Source: an uncultured beta proteobacterium (GTDB taxonomy: Bacteria; Pseudomonadota; Gammaproteobacteria; Burkholderiales; Rhodocyclaceae). From it: DNA of 7,852 nucleotides. Below the pieces are notes generated by a model. It was not told where the DNA came from, did not search any database, and was given only the letters and a program-made list of their open reading frames with translations. The position numbers were made by a program, and so were the translations under genes. How positions within the stretch are numbered: the stretch's first letter is position 1; each line of letters opens with the position of its first letter. Below are positions 1 through 6,331 of the stretch, in pieces. The DNA is taken from contig CAIVZW010000857.1 in the NCBI GenBank assembly GCA_903910495.1, positions 1 to 7,852 of the forward strand, read 5' to 3'.

Positions 1-215
1 CACCGCGCATCCCTTTGCCCACAAGCTCCACAGACCACCATTCATTTATATAAACCCTCAAAACAGAACATACAAGAGGACTTTCTTCGGGGCGTTATCC
101 GCGCGCAAGCGGGGATCCAGAGCCAAGACTGTATCTGGATTACCGCCTACGCGGGAATAACTGGTTTTTATGCCTTTGAAATAACTGAATGTTGCAGATC
201 GTCTCTTGAAGGGCG
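1..215. other. Gene-free segment downstream of the acyltransferase operon
   Basis: No convincing open reading frame is seen. The left part is AT-rich (TTTATATAAA at 45-54), unlike the coding DNA to the right. On the minus strand there is a possible weak promoter reading out of the window to the left: a -35-like TTGTAT (70-75) and a -10-like TATATA (47-52) separated by 17 nt. The middle holds the imperfect inverted repeat listed separately at 94-161. The remaining 54 bases before the acyltransferase stop show nothing recognisable. Confidence 0.5.
94..161. repeat. Imperfect 27-bp inverted repeat (ATTCCCGC/GCGGGAAT type)
   Basis: The arm at 94-120 and the reverse complement of the arm at 135-161 agree at 21 of 27 positions, with a 14-nt spacer. 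The right arm is itself a small palindrome, ATTACCGC-CTAC-GCGGGAAT. This resembles the short intergenic repeats with ATTCCC...GGGAAT cores known from Neisseria (dRS3-like) and many other betaproteobacteria. It lies 54 bp past the stop of the leftward acyltransferase gene, so its RNA stem could also end that transcript, although there is no long T-run. Whether it is a mobile MITE-like element cannot be told from one copy. Confidence 0.6.
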
Positions 216-1283
216 CTACAGGGTGGTGCCTGTGGCTCTAATTTTTCCTGACAGGAGTCGTTGCGCGCGGCATTCGACCTGATTGTAGAAGAGCGCGCCG
301 CCGCCAATCGTGACGGCCCACGCGATGAGCATGCCGGCTAACTGGATGGTCGGCGTGTGCGGCGCAAAGCGTTCGAAGAGCGCGTTGATGACCAGACAGA
401 TCGGGAAGTGGACGAGGAATACGGCGTACGAAATCTGCCCGAGCCAGGCGATGACTGTCGATTTTGGCCAGCTTTCGATACCGCCGGTGTAACGTGCCAG
501 CCCCAGGGCGATGGCGACGAGCAGGGCGACGGCGATGCGCGAGCGGTAGTCGATCAGCAGCGCGGCAAGGACCAGCGCAACGATCAGTATTCGCCATGGC
601 GAGAGCGTATTGCGGCGCACGCTCCAGTAGGTAATGGCGCCCAGCCCGTAGGCGCCGAAGAAGTAGATGGCCCAGTTGTCCCACTCGGGGTCGCGGTTGA
701 AATGGAACAGCGAAGCGATGATCAGGGCGGCGGTAAGCAGCACTCCGGCATTGGGCGAGTCAGGAAAGCTGCGGCGAGCAAGCCAGAGCACCACGAGCAG
801 CAGGGTGTAGAGTTGGAAGTCGATGGCCACGTACCAGACGCCGGCGGAAAGGCCATCAAAGCCGAGGATGCTTTGCAGCAGAAAAACGTGGGCGATGAGT
901 TGTGGCAGTGTCGGCGCGCCGGGGATCGAAGCGTGGGTGATCAGGTGGCGGGCGATGGCCGCGCCGGCAATGGCCAGCAGCAGTGCAGCGAGGTAGGGCA
1001 GAACCAGCTTGAGGTAGCGGCGCCAGATCAGAGCCAGGACCGGTTTTTCGACCAGCCGGCCATTGCGCGCGAGCGCCTGGGCGGCGAGGAAACCGCCAAT
1101 GACGAGAAAAACCTGAACGGCGATCCGGGCGTTTTGCGAGAACCAGGAAATCATTCCTGGAAACAGGGGTTGGACGTAATCGGACATCGGGCCGTAGAAG
1201 GCCAGATGGTGCAGCACGATCAGTTGCGAAGCCAGTGCCTTGAGCGCATCGATGAAGGCCAGTCTGGAGCCGCCTGCGCTCAT
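216..1283 (-). CDS. Acyltransferase-3 family integral membrane protein
   Basis: The 355-residue protein is hydrophobic along its length, with about ten likely membrane segments. It starts with the family's characteristic N-terminal signature: FIDALKAL, then a helix ending in LHH (His25/His26), and a GGFLAAQALARNGR segment. These fit the acyltransferase-3 (OafA/NodX-like) family, inner-membrane enzymes that move acetyl or other acyl groups to the hydroxyls of surface glycans or other extracytoplasmic acceptors. Length is normal for a stand-alone domain with no SGNH extension. The ATG overlaps the slmA stop as ATGA, and only a weak Shine-Dalgarno is seen, so translation is probably coupled to slmA. 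The acceptor is unknown, and a link to cell division is only suggested by the neighbour. The family call is firm; the specific role is not. Confidence 0.85.
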   Translation of the reverse strand: MSAGGSRLAFIDALKALASQLIVLHHLAFYGPMSDYVQPLFPGMISWFSQNARIAVQVFLVIGGFLAAQALARNGRLVEKPVLALIWRRYLKLVLPYLAALLLAIAGAAIARHLITHASIPGAPTLPQLIAHVFLLQSILGFDGLSAGVWYVAIDFQLYTLLLVVLWLARRSFPDSPNAGVLLTAALIIASLFHFNRDPEWDNWAIYFFGAYGLGAITYWSVRRNTLSPWRILIVALVLAALLIDYRSRIAVALLVAIALGLARYTGGIESWPKSTVIAWLGQISYAVFLVHFPICLVINALFERFAPHTPTIQLAGMLIAWAVTIGGGALFYNQVECRAQRLLSGKIRATGTTL

Positions 1284-1876
1284 GCGTTACGCTGGCTCAG
1301 GCAGGTCACGTACAGCATCGGCCATTGCTGCGCCCAGTTGGCCGCAGGTTCGCGCGTAAAGCCGCTCTTGGCGTACTGCTGCCAGCGACCGATGACGTAG
1401 CAGAGCAGGATGTTGGCCAGCGCGCTAAAGTCGGCGCTGGCGGCAATCTGTTCCTGCGTGGCCGCGACGCGCAAGGCCTGCTTGAGCGCGGCTTCGATCT
1501 TGTCGTGCACCTGGTTGATGCGCGCCTGCAGCCGCTCGTTTTCATTGACCAGTGCGTCGCCGGTCAGCACCTTGGTCATGCCGCGATTGCGCTGGGCAAA
1601 ATTGAGCAGCAGGGCAAGGATGTGTTCGACCTGCTGCAGGCCTTGTGCTTCTTCGGCGGAAATCTGGTTGATGACGCCGAACAAGCTGGTTTCGATGAAT
1701 TCGATCAGGCCCTCGAACATCTGCGCCTTGCTGGCGAAGTGGCGATAGAGCGCCGCTTCCGAACAGTCAAGCCGGGCGGCCAGCGCGGCGGTGGTGATTT
1801 TTTCCCCTTTCGGGTCCTCCAGCATTGCAGCCAGTGTTTGCAGGATCTGCAGCCTTCTCTCGCCTGGTATGACCAT
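1280..1876 (-). CDS. slmA: Nucleoid occlusion factor SlmA (TetR family)
   Basis: SlmA binds specific sites on the chromosome and blocks FtsZ ring assembly over unsegregated DNA. The N-terminal TetR helix-turn-helix (residues about 28-50, ITTAALAARL..SEAALYRHF.SK) is followed by MFEGLIEFIETSLF and LTGDAL, all close to the E. coli protein as I recall it. Starting at the ATG at 1876 gives 198 residues, the E. coli length. A longer reading from 1927 adds 17 residues, but 1876 is better: GGGGAG lies 7 nt upstream, the family begins here, and the predicted transcription start (about 1906) lies downstream of the longer start. The stop overlaps the acyltransferase ATG by 4 nt. The upstream nucleotidase gene supplies the DNA for its promoter. 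Family identity is strong; binding of FtsZ and of SlmA sites by this homologue is inferred. Confidence 0.9.
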   Translation of the reverse strand: MVIPGERRLQILQTLAAMLEDPKGEKITTAALAARLDCSEAALYRHFASKAQMFEGLIEFIETSLFGVINQISAEEAQGLQQVEHILALLLNFAQRNRGMTKVLTGDALVNENERLQARINQVHDKIEAALKQALRVAATQEQIAASADFSALANILLCYVIGRWQQYAKSGFTREPAANWAQQWPMLYVTCLSQRNA

Positions 1877-1883
1877 GGCCGTG

Positions 1884-1889
1884 CTCCCC
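1884..1889 (-). promoter_or_regulatory. Ribosome binding site that fixes the slmA start
   Basis: GGGGAG on the minus strand, 7 nt before the ATG at 1876. It supports the 198-residue form of SlmA over the longer in-frame form starting at 1927. Confidence 0.7.
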
Positions 1890-1912
1890 GAGTTGATTGT
1901 TATATTGGGTCG

Positions 1913-1940
1913 ATTATAGTCGTCCAAGGCGCTTCGGCAA
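1913..1940 (-). promoter_or_regulatory. Predicted sigma-70 promoter for slmA
   Basis: On the minus strand there is a perfect -10 TATAAT (1913-1918) and a -35-like TTGCCG (1935-1940, 4 of 6) with 16 nt between. Initiation would fall near 1906, giving a leader of about 30 nt before the slmA ATG. The -10 overlaps the stop codon of the nucleotidase gene, so slmA and the acyltransferase could be expressed independently of argB. Prediction only. Confidence 0.6.
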
Positions 1941-2612
1941 ATCGAGAACCGAAGCTATCCTTACGTCTGCATAAGGCGGCTGGCGTGTGCTGGCACTCAC
2001 CCACACGGTTTTCATGCCCAGCCGTTTGGCGGTTTTCAGGTTGAGCAGGGTGTCCTCGACCATGACACAGGACTGCGGGGCTAGACTTTCGTTGCGCAGC
2101 AGACGAAGAAAGCCGTCAATGGCCGGTTTGGGCCGGAAGCGGAGACGCTCGATGGTGTAGACGGCGGCAAAACAATGACGGATGCCAGTAATCGCCAGAA
2201 CTGCTTCGGTGTATTCCAGCGGGGCGTTGGAAAAGATGATCTTGCGTCCTGGCAACCGGTGCATCATGGCCTTCAGACCACGCTCGAAAACGACCATGGG
2301 TTCCAGATCGGGAAACTGGTGCGTATGCTGCAGAAAGTGTCTGGGATCGGTGCCGTGGTGGTGCATCAGGCCGAGCAGGGTGGCGCCGTAGCGCTTCCAG
2401 TAGTTCTGCTGCAGGCGTGTGGCCTCGGCTTCATCGACGTTCAGGTGCAGACGGATATAGGCCATCATCGAACGGCCGAGGTGCGGGAAAATGTACGCGC
2501 TGGCGTTGTGCAGCGTGTTGTCGAGATCGAACAGCCAGGTAGGCTGCACCTGCCGCGAGGCATCAGGAGTCAGGAGCGAAGAGTGATCGTGCGCGAGGCT
2601 GCTCTTCCTCAC
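1914..2612 (-). CDS. Pyrimidine 5'-nucleotidase, HAD superfamily
   Basis: A cytoplasmic HAD phosphatase of the pyrimidine 5'-nucleotidase (Sdt1-like) group, expected to dephosphorylate nucleoside monophosphates. With the start used here (232 residues) the four HAD motifs are: I, WLFDLDNTLH with nucleophile Asp29 and Asp31; II, IFSNAP with Ser128; III, RPKP with Lys162; IV, VEDT with Glu186/Asp187. A helical cap lies between motifs I and II. The start is uncertain. GTG at 2633 lies 3 nt after the argB stop but lacks a clear Shine-Dalgarno. GTG at 2612 has AGGAG 6 nt upstream and is chosen. GTG at 2549 sits just before the conserved domain. The first two lie in or beside a 16-bp inverted repeat, so the residues before motif I are repeat-encoded and unlikely to be conserved. 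Substrate specificity is inferred from family only. Confidence 0.85.
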   Translation of the reverse strand: MRKSSLAHDHSSLLTPDASRQVQPTWLFDLDNTLHNASAYIFPHLGRSMMAYIRLHLNVDEAEATRLQQNYWKRYGATLLGLMHHHGTDPRHFLQHTHQFPDLEPMVVFERGLKAMMHRLPGRKIIFSNAPLEYTEAVLAITGIRHCFAAVYTIERLRFRPKPAIDGFLRLLRNESLAPQSCVMVEDTLLNLKTAKRLGMKTVWVSASTRQPPYADVRIASVLDLPKRLGRL

Positions 2613-2624
2613 TCTTCGCTCCTG
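2571..2624. repeat. Perfect 16-bp inverted repeat in the nucleotidase 5' end
   Basis: Arms CAGGAGCGAAGAGTGA (2571-2586) and its exact reverse complement (2609-2624) flank a 22-nt spacer. A partial direct repeat, CAGGAG at 2564 and 2571, adjoins it. In the leftward mRNA it forms a strong stem just after the argB stop. The stem's first arm contains both AGGAG and the GTG (2610-2612) that may start the nucleotidase. If the gene is read from 2633, the element encodes residues 4-21. It looks like an intergenic repeat unit that settled at a gene junction; its copy number elsewhere cannot be seen here. Confidence 0.75.
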
Positions 2625-2636
2625 GTTGCTCACGGC

Positions 2637-3547
<911 letters not shown>

Positions 3548-3708
3548 GCGGAATTCTACTCGGCGCGGCGGCAAATAAAAAGAACGGACAGCATGTTTAA
3601 TGCGTCAGGAACAATCACCACAGGACTATCAGTCGCCAAGCCGTGCTCATGGCTGATTCCCCGCACCGACTCTTCATTTCGTGATAGTAATTCTCTGAAC
3701 CACCATCA

Positions 3709-3737
3709 TTTACACACGGCATCAACAGTTGTATTAT
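3709..3737 (+). promoter_or_regulatory. Predicted sigma-70 promoter of the GntR regulator gene
   Basis: TTTACA (3709-3714, 5 of 6) and TATTAT (3732-3737, 5 of 6) are separated by exactly 17 nt. Initiation would fall near 3744, leaving a leader of about 20 nt before the TTG start at 3765. The position rules out the longer in-frame start at 3729. Confidence 0.7.
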
Positions 3738-3746
3738 GTGTTACAT
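3736..3746. promoter_or_regulatory. Candidate GntR/FCD operator at the regulator's own promoter
   Basis: ATGT-GTT-ACAT is a perfect palindrome around a 3-nt centre. It matches the GT-N3-AC core known for FadR/FCD-type GntR operators (TNGTNNNACNA), though its outer bases are A/T-swapped. It overlaps the end of the -10 box and the predicted transcription start, so binding would repress. A sister site lies at 4610-4620. Confidence 0.5.
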
Positions 3747-3751
3747 GGAAT

Positions 3752-3757
3752 AAGGAG
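3752..3757 (+). promoter_or_regulatory. Ribosome binding site that fixes the TTG start
   Basis: AAGGAG 7 nt before TTG at 3765. It is the only strong Shine-Dalgarno near the N-terminus and decides for TTG over the upstream TTG at 3729. Confidence 0.75.
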
Positions 3758-3764
3758 AAATATC

Positions 3765-4502
3765 TTGGCGAAGTTAAAAAAGATAAAAACAGAATCACTG
3801 CGCTCGCAAGTCTATGTGCAACTGAAGGCCCGACTGATGGAAGGAATCTGGAAGGTTGGCGAAAAATTGCCTTCCGAGAATGAGTTGTGCATTTCTTTCG
3901 GGGTGAGCCGGGTAACTTTTCGGGCTGCGATCCAGCAACTGGAGATCCTCGGTCTGGTCGAGACCAGGCACGGTGGTGGTAACTTCGTCAAGGATTTCTC
4001 GACGATCAACGCGATGGATGCGTTCCACCCCCTGATCCAGATCAACGAGAACCAGGACATCATCACGGTACTGGAATACCGCAAGATTATCGAAAAAGGC
4101 ACCATCGGTCTGGTTGTGCCAAAAATAACGAAAAAAGACATCGATTTTCTTGAGGAAACGTACAAGACGATGCAGTCGTGCACCGATGAGCCCGAAAAGC
4201 ACGCGCGTGCCGATCATCTCTTCCATTACCGGCTGGCGCAGATCGCACAGAATCCGATCATCACTAAAGTGTATGAACTCATCAATGTGATCCTCTCGGC
4301 CGCCATGGTCGAAATCGTCGGATTGCTCGGGACCGAGATCGGACTGCGCTATCACCGGAAGCTTATCGATGCATTGAAGAGCGGGGACAAGGCGCTGTGC
4401 GAGTCATTGATGGACGCGCATCTGGACGAAACGATTCAGGAAGTACTCAAGAAAGCAAGGAAACATCCGGGCGTGACGCTGGGGCAACCTGCTCTGAGTT
4501 GA
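3765..4502 (+). CDS. GntR-family transcriptional regulator, FadR/FCD subfamily
   Basis: A DNA-binding regulator that probably senses the substrate of the adjoining TRAP operon or a breakdown product. Residues about 11-75 are the winged helix (LPSENELC.SFGVSRVTFRAAIQQLEILGLVETRHGGGNFV). The rest is an all-helical FCD domain. Its metal/ligand site is complete: Asp150, His154 (DHLFH), His197 (RYH) and His219 (DAHLDE), with the 22-residue step between the last two usual in FCD proteins. So it likely binds a metal ion that helps hold a carboxylate effector. The 245-residue length fits the family. The TTG start is chosen for its AAGGAG and the promoter position. It is followed 148 bp later by the transporter operon on the same strand. 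Candidate operators lie at both promoters. The effector is unknown. Confidence 0.9.
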   Translation: MAKLKKIKTESLRSQVYVQLKARLMEGIWKVGEKLPSENELCISFGVSRVTFRAAIQQLEILGLVETRHGGGNFVKDFSTINAMDAFHPLIQINENQDIITVLEYRKIIEKGTIGLVVPKITKKDIDFLEETYKTMQSCTDEPEKHARADHLFHYRLAQIAQNPIITKVYELINVILSAAMVEIVGLLGTEIGLRYHRKLIDALKSGDKALCESLMDAHLDETIQEVLKKARKHPGVTLGQPALS

Positions 4503-4577
4503 AACCGGAATCCCTGGCCTGTTCGACATTGCCCTCGTATAACGTTCAATCTCGTTGGATCTTTGCTCAAGTTCTTG

Positions 4578-4606
4578 TTGACAACAGAAAACGGACATGA
4601 GCTAAT
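4578..4606 (+). promoter_or_regulatory. Predicted sigma-70 promoter of the TRAP operon
   Basis: A perfect -35 TTGACA (4578-4583), 17 nt, then GCTAAT (4601-4606, 4 of 6 including the conserved final T). Initiation is expected near 4613, about 38 nt before the binding-protein ATG. The -35 lies inside TTGT-TG-ACAA (4575-4584), a near-palindrome resembling the operators but with a 2-nt centre. No terminator is evident after the regulator gene, so read-through from upstream is also possible. Confidence 0.6.
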
Positions 4607-4609
4607 AAC

Positions 4610-4620
4610 TTGTCTCACAA
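4610..4620. promoter_or_regulatory. Candidate GntR/FCD operator at the TRAP promoter
   Basis: TTGT-CTC-ACAA matches the FadR-subfamily operator consensus TNGTNNNACNA at every fixed position, is palindromic outside its 3-nt centre, and sits on the predicted transcription start. Its last seven bases, CTCACAA, are repeated in tandem at 4621-4627, adding a further ACAA half-site. The site shares TGT-NTN-ACA with the one at 3736-3746. Confidence 0.55.
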
Positions 4621-4650
4621 CTCACAAGAACTAATTACAAGGGGAAAAAC

Positions 4651-5748
4651 ATGAAGAAGCTAATTAAGGCAGTTGCGGCTTTAGCACTGGTTTGTTTCGC
4701 CTTTACCGGAGCTACGGCCGTTTTCGCACAAGCAAGCAAATCGGCAGTTGTCCTGAAGGAATCGGTGAAGAAGGAGAAGGCCGAGTATACGATCCGCCTT
4801 GCGTATAGCGATGCGGCGACCTGGCCGGCGATGGCGCAGAATCCGCTTCCGGAGCACGCTTTCGCGCTTGTCTTCAAGAACATGGTCGAAGCCAGCAGCA
4901 ACGGCAAGATTGCCGTCGAACTGTTCCCGGGCAATGCGCTCGGCGAAGCCAAGGCAACGATGGAAATGGCGCGTTCGGGCAGCATCGAAATGGTCGTCAC
5001 GACCGGAACGATCGCCAGTCTGTATCCGCAGGTCCAGGTGATCTACCTGCCCTATGTCTTCAAGTCCGATGAAATCGCCTGGTGGTTCTTCGACCAGAGC
5101 CAGATGTGGAAGGACATGAGCGCCGATCTCGAGAAGAAGACCGGCCTGAAGATGCTTGCAGTTGGTCAGAACGGGACGCGTCACTTCACCAACAACAAGC
5201 GGCCGATCCGCACTCCGGCCGACATGAAGGGCCTGAAGTTCCGCGTCATGCAGTCGCCGATCTACGTCAAGATGGTCGAGGCTATGGGCGCTGCCGCTAC
5301 GCCGCTGGCTCACGGAGAGATCTACACCGCCTGCCAGACGGGCGTCGTCGACGGCCAGGAAAATCCGATCTGGAACATCGCTGCCAACAAGTGGAACGAA
5401 GTACAGAAGTACATCACGCTCGACGGCCATACGTGGAGCGAGAATTTCGTCACCATCAACGCCGCCTGGTTCAACAAACTGCCGAAACAATACCAGCACA
5501 TCATCAAGATTGCTGCGTTTAACGGTCAGGTAGGGGATCGCGCCGCTGAAGCGCTGGCCTCGCGCGTGCTTGATTTCTCGGCGATCCAGAAGAGCATGGA
5601 AATATACGTTCCGACCACCGCAGAACTTGAGCAATTCAAGACTGCTGCCGCACCGACCTACGACTGGCTGCGCACTCAGGTTGGTAATGAGGTCGTGGAT
5701 AAGTTCCTGGCTACCATCAAGGAAGGCGAAAAGGTTTTCGGTTACTGA
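4651..5748 (+). CDS. TRAP transporter periplasmic solute-binding protein (DctP family)
   Basis: Captures an organic acid in the periplasm and hands it to the DctQM membrane subunits. A signal peptide is clear: MKKLIK, a hydrophobic core, and a cut after AVFA at about residue 26. Then comes a charged linker of some 20 residues before the first strand (TIRLAYS), longer than usual. Family landmarks are FPGNALGEAKATMEMARSGSIEM, LPYVF, the segment LKFRVMQSP with Arg198 (the position whose guanidinium clamps the ligand carboxylate in characterised DctP proteins), and the hinge-side stretch YTACQTGVVDGQENP. At 365 residues it is slightly long, owing to the linker. ATG is preceded by AAGGGG at 6 nt. 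It is the first gene of the operon, followed by a hairpin that may set it above the permease genes. The ligand is probably a sugar acid or other carboxylate, by inference. Confidence 0.93.
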   Translation: MKKLIKAVAALALVCFAFTGATAVFAQASKSAVVLKESVKKEKAEYTIRLAYSDAATWPAMAQNPLPEHAFALVFKNMVEASSNGKIAVELFPGNALGEAKATMEMARSGSIEMVVTTGTIASLYPQVQVIYLPYVFKSDEIAWWFFDQSQMWKDMSADLEKKTGLKMLAVGQNGTRHFTNNKRPIRTPADMKGLKFRVMQSPIYVKMVEAMGAAATPLAHGEIYTACQTGVVDGQENPIWNIAANKWNEVQKYITLDGHTWSENFVTINAAWFNKLPKQYQHIIKIAAFNGQVGDRAAEALASRVLDFSAIQKSMEIYVPTTAELEQFKTAAAPTYDWLRTQVGNEVVDKFLATIKEGEKVFGY

Positions 5749-5773
5749 GTCTCCGGTAGCCATTGAAGACTAA

Positions 5774-5799
5774 CCTCCGGCTTGCGCCGGAGGCGTTTT
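5774..5799 (+). terminator. Intra-operon hairpin between binding protein and permease genes
   Basis: CCTCCGGC (5774-5781), a TTGC loop, then the exact complement GCCGGAGG (5786-5793), followed by CG and only four Ts. The stem is strong but the T-run is short. It fits a leaky terminator or a 3' end protecting stem that leaves more mRNA for the binding protein than for the membrane subunits, a common arrangement in binding-protein operons. It does not end the operon, since the DctQ gene follows 23 nt later without a clear new promoter. Confidence 0.65.
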
Positions 5800-5821
5800 C
5801 GCCAACGCAGGGAGCTTTATC

Positions 5822-6319
5822 GTGAAAATACTAGAAAAACTGAGCAGTGCGCTGGAAAAATTTGCCATCGCCCTGGCCGCAGCAATCCTCATCGCCGTTT
5901 TCATGCTGGTTTTCAGCGGGGTGATCTTTCGCATCATCGGCAGCAACTTTTCTCTCTCGGAAGAGTTGTCGCGCTGGGGTCTGATCAGCATCTGTTTCAT
6001 CGGCGCGAGCGCCGCGTTGAAACAGAAGCAGCATGTGGCCGTAAATATGCTGATGCAGGCGCTGCCGCTGCGCGTCAGCAAGGTTTTCGTCACAATCGCT
6101 TACCTTGTGGTCTTTGTCCTGCTCGGTTTCAGCACCTACTACAGCCTCAAGGCGGCGTTAGGCGCCCAAGGCATGGTCGGCGACATCATTCCGATCTCCA
6201 TGATGTACGTGAAACTCACGCTTCCCCTGGGCATGGCGATGATGATCGTACATTTGCTGCACGGCTTCTTCGGGATCCCGAGTGGCAAGGATATCGATTC
6301 GATTCTGATCGGATCATAA
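5822..6319 (+). CDS. TRAP transporter small membrane subunit (DctQ family)
   Basis: Small inner-membrane subunit that joins DctM to form the TRAP permease; it helps hold the loaded binding protein and is required for sodium-driven uptake. The 165 residues show four hydrophobic segments at about 14-40, 49-68, 85-110 and 125-150. The family's conserved SEELSRWGLISICFIGAS run and the later His (KQKQH) lie around segment two, and a LPLGMAMM motif in segment four. Length is typical. The start is GTG with AGGGAG 7 nt upstream. It lies 73 bp after the binding protein, with the hairpin between, and 12 bp before the large subunit. No fusion to DctM is seen. Confidence 0.92.
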   Translation: MKILEKLSSALEKFAIALAAAILIAVFMLVFSGVIFRIIGSNFSLSEELSRWGLISICFIGASAALKQKQHVAVNMLMQALPLRVSKVFVTIAYLVVFVLLGFSTYYSLKAALGAQGMVGDIIPISMMYVKLTLPLGMAMMIVHLLHGFFGIPSGKDIDSILIGS

Positions 6320-6331
6320 GGGGAAAGCACA

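Noticed and set aside
357..1400. Long plus-strand open frame (347 residues) opposite the acyltransferase and slmA
   Set aside because: It is antisense to a clear membrane-protein gene. Its translation is rich in Gln, Asp, Gly and Arg without domain motifs, as expected from the opposite strand of GC-rich coding DNA.
1877..1927. Seventeen-residue N-terminal extension of SlmA
   Set aside because: It begins upstream of the predicted transcription start and lacks a ribosome site; starting at 1876 gives the usual 198-residue length with GGGGAG in place.
2561..2624. CRISPR-like or tandem repeat array suggested by the repeated CAGGAG and the facing arms
   Set aside because: There is a single inverted pair and one short direct duplication, with no regular spacers.
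3729..3764. Twelve-residue N-terminal extension of the GntR protein from TTG at 3729
   Set aside because: That codon lies inside the predicted promoter, upstream of the expected transcription start, and has no ribosome site; TTG at 3765 has AAGGAG at 7 nt.
4681..5763. Minus-strand open frame (360 residues) opposite the TRAP binding protein
   Set aside because: The plus strand encodes a DctP protein with signal peptide and family motifs; the opposite frame lacks any motif or ribosome site.
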